This document shows positions 24,856-32,024 of a stretch of 32,024 bases of DNA, piece by piece. The DNA comes from Planctomycetaceae bacterium. GTDB lineage: Bacteria; Planctomycetota; Planctomycetia; Pirellulales; Pirellulaceae. Made by a program: the position numbers and the translations under genes. The stretch is from NCBI GenBank assembly GCA_027487375.1, contig JAIYDQ010000292.1:1-32024 (forward strand), in the 5' to 3' direction. How positions within the stretch are numbered: the stretch's first letter is position 1; the number at the start of each line of letters is the position of its first letter. The notes under the pieces were generated by a model. The model ran no database searches and was not told the origin of the DNA. It worked only from the letters and a program-made list of their open reading frames with translations.

Positions 24856-26187
24856 TCACGGCGTTCTTCGCGTCTTAGAAAATCGCTTGTCGAGTCGATA
24901 TTGGTTTTTGAGTTTCTCAATAGCCTGGGTTGGGTTAGATAGATCAATTTCCTCACGACTCTCAGGGGACAACTGCAGATAAAATTCCATCAATTCGTCG
25001 TTTGATGGTGGTTTCGCCTCGTCCCATCCACCAGATCTTAGCAACCATGCCATCATCACGAGCATCTGAGATTCATAGGCAACGCCACGGAACAGCGTAC
25101 TCGATTTTTCGCTAAGCCCTTTGCACAAGCTTTCACAAAGCTCCTCATGGTCCGGCAAGATCATGGTGGAGTGTTGTGGCAGCACATACAAAGCGAAGTA
25201 AAGCAATCGCCCAAGAGGGGCATCCTTCATAAACGGCATAGCTTCTCGAAGACGATCCTCGAATTCGTTTTGCCCCCAGTTCACAATCGCTTCTTGTTCC
25301 TCTTTGGTCAAATTATCGGTGTGGTTGATGGCAATCGCATAGTAAGCATCTTGACGCAGTCGAATTATTTGGCGTTCCAGCGGTAGTGAAAGAATTTCAT
25401 CGCGATGATTCGAAGGCATTGAATTCAAGAGCGCGATGAAAGCAGATCCTGCTTTAAGTAGCTTTTCGTGATCTGGTTCCTCTTGAATCGCGAGGTAATA
25501 CTTGAGATCGTTCATCGATGCAAAATCAGTTCGCAACAGTTCTTGATGTTGTTTCCACAGGACGCTTTGCTGCTGAACATTCAGTCCTGCGACCCACTTT
25601 CGAACATTACTGAGCTGTTCAAAATAAGGCGGATCGGGCAGCATTCTGTCGATTACGCTTTGGTCATTGAGTAGATCTTCCCAGTATGGAATTTCAGTCA
25701 GAGCTTTCAGCAGCTTCATGTCCGGGAATGACTGCAACGCCGGAAGATAAGCTGCGACAGCCATAGTTCGCAGCTCCAGTTTTTGTGAGAAGACGCGCAC
25801 TCTCCATCCGATAAAGCTTCCGACCAAAATTGCAATACAGCCAACAGTAATCCATCGTGCCGCAACAGGTTTTGAGTTCCACCAACCAAATCGAGGCTTC
25901 TTTGCTGTGGAATTCAAGGTTGCAGGCTCGGAAGAACTTGCCGACTCTTTCTCAAGGTTGACCGCAACCATTTCCATCGTGGTCTGCGTGAAGTCGGGCT
26001 TGAGTGTTGCGTTGGGTAAATCACCAAGCATCTCGAATGCCTTGCGAAGCTCTGCAAGTTGTTGCCGTAAGCCAGATTCAACGACGAGGCGACGTTCTAA
26101 TTCTTGACGTTCTGCTTGAGTCAGCTCCTGATCTAGATATGCCGAAAGCAGTTCCTCGTCTGCTTCGGATATTGATAGATTTGTCAT
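24856..26187 (-). CDS. Large membrane anti-sigma factor
   Basis: 443 residues. ATG 26187 overlaps the sigma stop by 4 bases. The N-terminal cytoplasmic block EELLSAYLDQELTQAERQELERRL parallels that of the anti-sigma at 20703; no zinc-binding Cys/His motif is seen. One transmembrane segment (ITVGCIAILVGSFIGW, about 112-130) leads to a ~310-residue extracytoplasmic domain that is helical and rich in charged and aromatic residues (FPDMKLLKALTEIPYWEDLLN, then VLWKQHQELLRTDF). It has no recognisable family. It probably holds the adjacent ECF sigma at the membrane; the large helical domain may sense an envelope signal. Confidence 0.8.
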   Translation of the reverse strand: MTNLSISEADEELLSAYLDQELTQAERQELERRLVVESGLRQQLAELRKAFEMLGDLPNATLKPDFTQTTMEMVAVNLEKESASSSEPATLNSTAKKPRFGWWNSKPVAARWITVGCIAILVGSFIGWRVRVFSQKLELRTMAVAAYLPALQSFPDMKLLKALTEIPYWEDLLNDQSVIDRMLPDPPYFEQLSNVRKWVAGLNVQQQSVLWKQHQELLRTDFASMNDLKYYLAIQEEPDHEKLLKAGSAFIALLNSMPSNHRDEILSLPLERQIIRLRQDAYYAIAINHTDNLTKEEQEAIVNWGQNEFEDRLREAMPFMKDAPLGRLLYFALYVLPQHSTMILPDHEELCESLCKGLSEKSSTLFRGVAYESQMLVMMAWLLRSGGWDEAKPPSNDELMEFYLQLSPESREEIDLSNPTQAIEKLKNQYRLDKRFSKTRRTP

Positions 26188-26852
26188 GCTGAGTCTCCTT
26201 TTGCGATCACTTGCTCATTGTCTTCTACTCCATTTTCGTCTGTCGACGCAGATTCTGAAATGCTTGTTACGGCTAGCCCTGAACCTTCATCCATGTAGGG
26301 TTGCAGAAGCGTTTTCAAGTTCACTCGTGCGCGGCTTAAAAGCGACTTTACTGCTTTCACGGTAAGACCCATCGTATCAGCAATTTCTTGGTACGACATG
26401 TTCTCGAAGCGACTCAAAATCAGGGCGACTCGCTGCCGTTCACCCAAAGCCATTACGGCTTGTTGCACGACTTCGGCTCTTTCGCTTCGATCCACAATGC
26501 GGGTCGGCATCGCTCCACTGGCTGCTAACGCGATGTGCTCAATTCCGACATCAGTCGTCGATGAGTTCAACGGGAGACCGACTTGATATTCTTTGCGCTT
26601 CGAACGATCGCGAACGTTGTTGCTGGCGACATTATTGGCGATGCGATAAATCCAGGTGGTAAACTTTGCGGTCGGTTCGTAGGACTTCCTCGAGCGAAAG
26701 ACTCTCAAAAAGACCTCCTGCACCAGTTCTTCGGCAACTTCTTGCGAATGGACCCAGCCCATCATCAGCCGAGCTATTCGCGACTGGTATCGAGCGACCA
26801 GCATCTCGAACGCAACCGCGTCATCATCCTTAATTCGTAGCATCAGCAACAC
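26184..26852 (-). CDS. ECF-family RNA polymerase sigma factor
   Basis: 222 residues from the GTG at 26852. Sigma-2 is seen in FEMLVARYQSRIARLM, SQEVAEELVQEVFLRVFR and FTTWIYRIANNVASNNVRDR. Sigma-4 follows with MALGERQRVALILSRFENMSYQEIADTMGLTVKAVKSLLSRARVNLK. A charged C-terminal tail of about 45 residues is unusual. The family-typical DPDVLLMLRIK block straddles the GTG, so the true start is probably upstream, yet no ATG, GTG or TTG lies in frame before the stop near 26970. A CTG at 26924 with GGAG 9 bases upstream is a candidate. The stop overlaps the anti-sigma start. It is divergent from the FHA activator gene. Confidence 0.9.
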   Translation of the reverse strand: MLLMLRIKDDDAVAFEMLVARYQSRIARLMMGWVHSQEVAEELVQEVFLRVFRSRKSYEPTAKFTTWIYRIANNVASNNVRDRSKRKEYQVGLPLNSSTTDVGIEHIALAASGAMPTRIVDRSERAEVVQQAVMALGERQRVALILSRFENMSYQEIADTMGLTVKAVKSLLSRARVNLKTLLQPYMDEGSGLAVTSISESASTDENGVEDNEQVIAKGDSA

Positions 26853-27158
26853 ATCCGGATCGATGTTGGGTGAGTTTTCTATTTTGGCCGGGAACAGCGG
26901 CGGTGTATCGTGCGAGGACGGCAGGGGACTAGACTCCGCGATTACGAGTAGGTTTACAAACTCCTTGCCAAGTTATTATTGCCGGTGTCGGTCTCATCTT
27001 AAACGCCCCGGGGCCAAGAAAGTTTCGTTTGCACCGGAGGAATAGGGTTCAAAAACAAAAATTGCAACCCGAATCGGTCGAACCAAGCCGAATGCGATGG
27101 ATTAATCTGCTTCCTTTGCCTAAGATTTATATTGGCAAAGTTTTGTTCGAAAGGTGTT
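26853..27158. promoter_or_regulatory. Divergent promoter region, sigma pair / FHA activator
   Basis: 306 bases between divergently transcribed regulators, so both promoters should lie here. I see no confident -35/-10 pair. An AAAGG ribosome site lies at 27150-27154 before ATG 27159. A TTGGCA-N5-TTG arrangement at 27132-27146 vaguely resembles a sigma54 site but is too close to the start. Confidence 0.35.
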
Positions 27159-28994
27159 ATGACAGCGTATTTTCTCGTTACTCGCGGGCCAGATTTAGAT
27201 CATCGGTTTAGCCTGAATAAGTCGGTCGAAAACAAGATGGGACGCGGACTCGGTTGTCAGGTACAACTGAGTGACCCGTTGACGTCGCGAGTGCATGCAT
27301 CGGTCTCGTGGCGGGATTCACAGTGGGTTTTGACTGACGCTGGATCGAGGAATGGCTCGCTGGTGAACACCGCCAAAGTCGACGAAGCAGTTCTGGTCTC
27401 TGGCTGCAAGGTGCAAATTGGCGGAACAGAACTCGAATTCTTTGACGAATCAAGCAAGGTTCGCGACGACTTGACGATTGACACGATCAATCTTGCACAC
27501 ACGCTCGGCGAAGAATCGGCATCCCTTCGAACAGCATTTGGTGCCCTACGCGACCGCAAGCGACTCGAAGAGATGCTCGATCTCTACCAGTTGGCATACA
27601 ACTGCCTCACCATGGTTGATCAGAACCAAACAGTAGAGAACGCCCTGGAAGTGATTCGCGGTAGAACTCATGCAACGGTTGCGGGCTTTCTTGTTTTAGA
27701 TAACGACGGAAGCTTGCGACCACAGATAATTGTTCCATCCGACGGCGGTGAGTCGCGGCTGAAACTGAGTTCAAAACTGACCGACATGGTATCGCGACAG
27801 ATGACCGCGATTTGGGGACAACACAACAAAAAGCGAATACCGGGCGAAGGCGTCTCAAAGCAATACGCAGATGCCATTTGTGTGCCTCTACTACAAGACA
27901 AAACAACCATTGGTGTGTTGCACTTGTATCGCGACGTGGAGCCTTTCGAAGCTCATCACTTCGACTTTGCGATCTCCGCTGCGGCGATTCTAAGCGCTTC
28001 GCTATCTCGATCGAGATCAGAGCAAACATTGCAAGCCGCTCACGATCGCTTGATCGAACGCAACGCAGACTTTGACGAACTGCTCGGCGAAAGTAAACCG
28101 ATGCTGCAATTGAAAGAACGCATTGTTCGTATCGCCCGAGCAAACGGTACAGTGATGATTCGTGGCGAAAGCGGTTCAGGAAAAGAGCTAGTCGCACGAG
28201 CCATCCATCGCGAAGGAAATCGTTCTCATCGACCCATGTTGAGCGTCAATTGCGCAGCGATTCCATCCGAGTTGATGGAAAGCCAACTCTTTGGTCACAT
28301 CAAAGGTTCATTCACCGGCGCAGATAAAGATCATAATGGATTCTTTCAGCAAGCCGATGGTGGCACGTTGTTTCTCGATGAAGTCGGTGAGCTGAACTTA
28401 AGCGGACAAGCTAAGTTGCTTCGAATATTAGAAGGCCACCCATTCCTGCCTGTCGGGGCAACGAAAGAAGTGCGAGTCGATGTTCGTGTACTCACCGCAA
28501 CGAATCGTGACTTGCGAGAATTCGTCAAGGAAAAGCGGTTCCGAGAGGATTTGTATTATCGATTGAGCACCTTCGAGTTGTGGACACCTCCTCTTCGCGA
28601 GCGTGAAGGAGACATTGCTCTTCTCCTGGACCATTTCTTCGACCATTTCAAGCGAACCCATGGCCGACCGAAATTAAAGCTGAGTGATTCTGCACGCAAG
28701 AGACTACTCGACTACGCGTGGCCCGGTAACGTGCGTCAGATGCGAAACGTTGTTGATAGCGCGACCGTACTGGCTGTTGGCGATGAAGTGCGAGCATCCG
28801 ATCTCGCGCTCCACGATGCAAGCTTTGATACGCTTGATACGTTGCGAATCGATGATTGGGAACAGCGGCTTATTCGTGAAGCCTTGAAACGGACCCGAGG
28901 TAGCATTCCTGATTCAGCAGACCTACTCGGGATTTCTCGAGCAACGCTCTATCGAAAACTAGAGACCTTCAAGATCTCGAAAGATGGTGATTAG
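27159..28994 (+). CDS. FHA-GAF-AAA+-Fis transcriptional activator (NtrC-like)
   Basis: 611 residues from ATG 27159 (AAAGG just upstream; the frame is open from 27132). An FHA domain, residues about 1-95 (MGRGLGCQVQLSDPLTSRVHA, then DAGSRNGSLVNT), binds phosphothreonine peptides. A GAF-like region follows at about 140-300. The AAA+ domain of sigma54 activators covers about 310-540: Walker A GESGSGKE at about 336, GTLFLDEVGEL as Walker B and RFREDLYYRLS. The sigma54-contacting loop, normally GAFTGA, reads GSFTGA (about 382). A Fis-type HTH ends the protein (LLGISRATLYRKL). Input by FHA suggests control through Ser/Thr kinases. It is convergent with the TolC-like gene at a 16-base gap. Confidence 0.93.
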   Translation: MTAYFLVTRGPDLDHRFSLNKSVENKMGRGLGCQVQLSDPLTSRVHASVSWRDSQWVLTDAGSRNGSLVNTAKVDEAVLVSGCKVQIGGTELEFFDESSKVRDDLTIDTINLAHTLGEESASLRTAFGALRDRKRLEEMLDLYQLAYNCLTMVDQNQTVENALEVIRGRTHATVAGFLVLDNDGSLRPQIIVPSDGGESRLKLSSKLTDMVSRQMTAIWGQHNKKRIPGEGVSKQYADAICVPLLQDKTTIGVLHLYRDVEPFEAHHFDFAISAAAILSASLSRSRSEQTLQAAHDRLIERNADFDELLGESKPMLQLKERIVRIARANGTVMIRGESGSGKELVARAIHREGNRSHRPMLSVNCAAIPSELMESQLFGHIKGSFTGADKDHNGFFQQADGGTLFLDEVGELNLSGQAKLLRILEGHPFLPVGATKEVRVDVRVLTATNRDLREFVKEKRFREDLYYRLSTFELWTPPLREREGDIALLLDHFFDHFKRTHGRPKLKLSDSARKRLLDYAWPGNVRQMRNVVDSATVLAVGDEVRASDLALHDASFDTLDTLRIDDWEQRLIREALKRTRGSIPDSADLLGISRATLYRKLETFKISKDGD

Positions 28995-29010
28995 CCGCCG
29001 ATTCAGTGCG

Positions 29011-30909
29011 CTACCATGCTTTTCCGCGACCTTCAGCGCGGGTCTTCGCATCTGTATAAGCCTCTGCATCAGATGCCGACTCTGTAAGGTTTACGCCGCA
29101 GTATTGCAGCAGAGTTCCTTTTTCAAATTGCACATTGCGTAATGCCAATTGGTAATCGATGCGAGTTTGGTGATATCTCAATCGAGCATCCAGAAGTCGG
29201 CGATGTGTATCTAGAAGGACATCCAACGCCGGATCTTGACCTGATTCTGAACGAGCCTGTAGGCTTTCAAGTTGCCTAACTATTTCAACGAGTCTTTTCT
29301 CTTGAAGCTGCATCGAATCGAAAGCTCGCTTCATTTCGTTGATGGAATTGCTCAGACCATACAGAATGTTTCGCTCTTGCTCCTTCAGAATCTCAGCGTC
29401 ACGACGTATCGCCAATTGCGAGTTTCTTACTGCCGCGTGTGCCTTTCGAAACCCAACTGGTAGCGAGTATTCGACACCAGCTTGCCATTCTTGATACTCG
29501 CCGTCCAACATATTCGAAACCGCGTCCAACTGGTCATCGTAATTTAAGAGATCTTTGCCGAATCCGCGAAATCGATATCGACCGATCAGATCTAGTTGTG
29601 GCTTCAAGAAGTTGCGATTCGCAATCAGCTCAAGCTCTCGCTGCTTCAACACCCAGCGTTGGCGTCGGATCTCCTCGCGTTTTTCGAGTGCTTCCACTGC
29701 GGAAGCCTCCCAGTCGACAAGAATGGGTGCTTGAGTTGGGTCATCCATAGGACGAATAATTTTGCCGTCATTGATGTCGAGTCCGATGATCAGTCGAAGT
29801 CGTCGTTCGGCCACTCGGAGTCCACCCGTGCCACGAAAACTACCACCAGCACTACCGTTATTTGTCTTCGTTCCATCCAGTGGCCGACCATTGATAGCGT
29901 CAATTACTTCGGATTCAAATCGATAGTATTGCTCCATCGCCTGCGCGGCATCCCCTGTTCCTTGGGTGGCCGTCTGGTTCTCAAGTTTCTTCGCAGTGAT
30001 TCTTGCGATGTCACGTGCGTCTACTTTGGCTTCTAAGTCGCGATAAGCAAAGTGTAAATCCCAGTAGGCGTTCTCAACATCCGCAACGAGATCACGTACA
30101 CCTCGGTCAAAATCGGTCATGGCAATATCGGTTCGAATGCGACCGATTAACACGCCGTTGATCTGGCCTGGTCGCGCTCCTGGCCCCGCGATTCGATTAA
30201 ACTGAGTTCCGGCGCCTTGGAGTAAAGGTTGCCGAACTTCTGATTCCAGTATTTGATCAAAGGAGGAGGCTCCGATCGCATTGGATAACTGGTTGTTGCT
30301 GTCATAAGTTGTGAGATTTCTCACGCTCATCAAACCGCCAGTTGCCGATCGTTTGCGAATGGCTGCGGAGTAATTGTGAAGGTCCTGACGAAAGAATCCT
30401 TGGTTGCCGAAAAATCGATTGTTGAGTCGGCGATCGTTATTCTCAAAATACGCAGACGTTTCAAAGGTTGCGTCGAACTCGGAAAGGGCTGCTTCTTCTC
30501 CAAAACGTGGATCAGTAAAGGCCAGTGCTGGGTCGTTCCGAGTAATCGAAACTTGTGGAGACCTCAGAACAGTCCCTCCCAAATCTCGCATAACTCTCGA
30601 GTTTTGAAGTGCAATTTCTATAGTCTGCTGTAGCGTGAGCTCGATGGTGTCGGTAGGAGTCAGAGACGTTAGATCGATATCGAGGGGGGAGCTCCCGACC
30701 TGATTGCTGTTTGAGTAATTGCAGTCTAGTAGTGGTTCGCTCGATGAGAGTTGTGCTGGTCCGCAAGATGGGATAGTGGATTCAGCACATGGACAATTCT
30801 GGTTTTTCGAATCCGCACAAAAAGGCAGTCTCTTTGAAAAGGCGCGGCATCCCGTGATTGACGTGTAAAGCACGACGAGGACCAAACTAATCGTCCTCGC
30901 TTTACTCAT
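29011..30909 (-). CDS. TolC-like outer-membrane efflux lipoprotein
   Basis: 632 residues. ATG 30909 has AGGGAA upstream. A lipoprotein signal (ISLVLVVLYTSITGC) places the lipid anchor on Cys21, followed by a Cys-rich stretch. The mature part is the two-repeat OEP/TolC helical barrel: DTIELTLQQTIEIALQNSR, a beta-rich segment (FDATFETSAYFENNDRR), a helical half with DLVADVENAYWDLHFAYRDLEAK, and the second repeat (ILKEQERNILYGLSNSINEM, then RLLDARLRYHQTRIDYQLALRNVQF). It is longer than E. coli TolC. It forms the outer-membrane exit channel of tripartite export systems. The divergent neighbour at 31108 may be its membrane-fusion partner. Confidence 0.88.
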   Translation of the reverse strand: MSKARTISLVLVVLYTSITGCRAFSKRLPFCADSKNQNCPCAESTIPSCGPAQLSSSEPLLDCNYSNSNQVGSSPLDIDLTSLTPTDTIELTLQQTIEIALQNSRVMRDLGGTVLRSPQVSITRNDPALAFTDPRFGEEAALSEFDATFETSAYFENNDRRLNNRFFGNQGFFRQDLHNYSAAIRKRSATGGLMSVRNLTTYDSNNQLSNAIGASSFDQILESEVRQPLLQGAGTQFNRIAGPGARPGQINGVLIGRIRTDIAMTDFDRGVRDLVADVENAYWDLHFAYRDLEAKVDARDIARITAKKLENQTATQGTGDAAQAMEQYYRFESEVIDAINGRPLDGTKTNNGSAGGSFRGTGGLRVAERRLRLIIGLDINDGKIIRPMDDPTQAPILVDWEASAVEALEKREEIRRQRWVLKQRELELIANRNFLKPQLDLIGRYRFRGFGKDLLNYDDQLDAVSNMLDGEYQEWQAGVEYSLPVGFRKAHAAVRNSQLAIRRDAEILKEQERNILYGLSNSINEMKRAFDSMQLQEKRLVEIVRQLESLQARSESGQDPALDVLLDTHRRLLDARLRYHQTRIDYQLALRNVQFEKGTLLQYCGVNLTESASDAEAYTDAKTRAEGRGKAW

Positions 30910-31107
30910 AGAATTTTCCCTGCGAATGATCTTGTATGCACAACAAAACGAAATTGCGTTACGCTTACAATTCCTAATGTTTAAGTTCGGTATCGATCAT
31001 GAACGTCGTGCAGATTATTCTCATCGTAAGGATTGAATTGCCGTAGTCATTTTGATGACCTTTGACCGAGTTTCAATAATGTGTAACGATATCGCAGTCT
31101 TGGTAAC
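30910..31107. promoter_or_regulatory. Divergent promoter region, TolC-like / GAF-like genes
   Basis: 198 AT-rich bases between divergent genes. Promoters for both must lie here, but I see no clear -35/-10 pair or operator. No hairpin or repeat stands out. Confidence 0.4.
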
Positions 31108-32024
31108 ATGGATAATCTGAGTAGCCCTAGCGAGATTGCGAAAGTGGATCAGCTTTTGAATGAGCTCGATCGCTTATCCAAGCTCGATATTCAGCCTTCG
31201 AAGTTTTATTCAGAGCTACTTCGTCGACTAAATCATTTAGTTGGAAGTTCTGTTTCATGGGTAGTACATGCATCTTCAGACTCGAAATGGCATGTCCTTG
31301 CATGCGAGGGTGAGGAGTCTCAGTTCGATTGTTGTGGATGGCTTTCCCAAGAACTCAAAAAGCACGCGCAGGTACTCCCTGTTCAGGTCAGTCAAAGGGA
31401 TCACAGTGGGGCATGGATAGGTATCAGCTTAAGGTCGATCGGTTGGACATCGGGCGGTATTGTCATACGTATACCTGCATCCATTCCACCGGCAGCCGAT
31501 TCAGGTATCGCAGAACTCTTAAGTGCCTTCTGCGAGATTGCTAACTCTTTTCAGTTAAATGGACCAATCCAGCGATGGGAAAGCCTTCGCGGTCCACTGC
31601 GATTGATCGCAAACGATATCGTTGCCAGCGATAATCAACACGAGGCGTCGCGAGCATTGGTCAACGGAATCCGAGCTTTGCTGGACGCGGACCGAGTTGC
31701 CATGGTAAGGAGCCTCACTAGAGGCGGTTCTGGAGGGCAAAACGAAGTTTCTGTTCTAGCCATTAGCAACGCTAACCTCATCAATACGAGCTCACCTGTT
31801 GTTCAAGAATTGTTAGAAGCTGCGAAGTCGATCCTGGTTTCACGAAACCCGAACGATACGCTTGCGAATCTTGCGAAGCAACAGGCGATGGCCTCCTCAA
31901 TCGCGATTCCAGTGTCTAATGCGTCTAATGAACTGGCTGGGATCACTTCCACCGAGATCGCGCCAAGAAACCAAGAGTTGCTTATTGTTCAATGGGCCGA
32001 CTCCGACCGATACTTGAACGCTGC
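31108..32024 (+). CDS. GAF-like N-terminal part of a probable membrane-fusion protein (partial)
   Basis: The frame from ATG 31108 (GGTAAC just before, a weak ribosome site) stays open to the window end, giving about 305 residues. An N-terminal helical segment (IAKVDQLLNELDRLSKLDIQPSKFYSELL-type pattern) leads to a GAF-like domain (about 40-150: VGSSVSWVVHAS, then GISLRSIGW) and a second GAF-like stretch (about 190-305: LVNGIRALLDADRVAM, then MASSIAIPVS). In planctomycetes, GAF repeats are fused to HlyD-type membrane-fusion modules beside TolC-like genes. That assignment is inference from the neighbour, as the HlyD part, if present, is beyond the window. Confidence 0.6.
   Translation, partial: MDNLSSPSEIAKVDQLLNELDRLSKLDIQPSKFYSELLRRLNHLVGSSVSWVVHASSDSKWHVLACEGEESQFDCCGWLSQELKKHAQVLPVQVSQRDHSGAWIGISLRSIGWTSGGIVIRIPASIPPAADSGIAELLSAFCEIANSFQLNGPIQRWESLRGPLRLIANDIVASDNQHEASRALVNGIRALLDADRVAMVRSLTRGGSGGQNEVSVLAISNANLINTSSPVVQELLEAAKSILVSRNPNDTLANLAKQQAMASSIAIPVSNASNELAGITSTEIAPRNQELLIVQWADSDRYLNA

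Noticed and set aside
27132-27147. Sigma54-like TTGGCA-N5-TTG promoter
   Set aside because: The spacing puts the transcript start at the start codon and would remove the ribosome site.

Overview
The window reads as a chromosomal stretch of a planctomycete, probably of the Pirellulales type. The evidence is the mix of families: two ECF sigma / large single-pass anti-sigma pairs, an FHA-GAF-AAA+ activator, a duplicated DUF3467 protein, a PEP-CTERM surface protein, a C25 peptidase, a GAF-bearing protein beside an outer-membrane efflux lipoprotein, and several dispersed palindromic repeats in the gaps. Base composition is moderate. The first ~200 bases do not fit: on the minus strand they read as a metazoan-type NADPH-cytochrome P450 reductase exon, so the left edge looks chimeric or contaminated.

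Layout. 1-202: reductase fragment. 203-454: 3' end of a TPR-like gene. 783-3335: clpC, closed by a 12-bp stem hairpin. 3452-5254 (minus): secreted C25 (gingipain-like) peptidase. 5323-5973: nth, convergent with icd (6243-7697, minus); two palindromic repeats lie between them. 8269-12399 (plus): a three-gene surface cassette made of a small beta-rich secreted protein, a lipoprotein secretin and a large Ig-like, chaperone-like exported protein. 12567-13532 (minus): NIDO-like PEP-CTERM protein. 13674-18896 (plus): tightly coupled ABC-2 export operon (small membrane protein, large membrane protein, ATPase, permease; 4-bp overlaps at two junctions). 19224-22870: tandem DUF3467 protein, ECF sigma, anti-sigma, methyltransferase-like protein. 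22967-23974 (minus): GFO/IDH/MocA-like protein. 24030-24117 (minus): tRNA-Ser(GCU). 24118-24855: repeat-rich gap. 24856-26852 (minus): second ECF sigma / anti-sigma pair, divergent from an FHA-GAF-sigma54-type activator (27159-28994). 29011-30909 (minus): TolC-like lipoprotein, divergent from a GAF-like protein (31108 to the window end) that is probably the start of a membrane-fusion component.

The best candidate for an undescribed system is 8269-12399. A fimbrillin-like subunit, a secretin in place of an usher, and an Ig-like chaperone candidate are adjacent and co-oriented, with a strong terminator after the subunit gene that could set expression ratios. No usher, secretion ATPase or pilin peptidase is visible nearby. 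The assembly role is inference from fold-like features and gene order.
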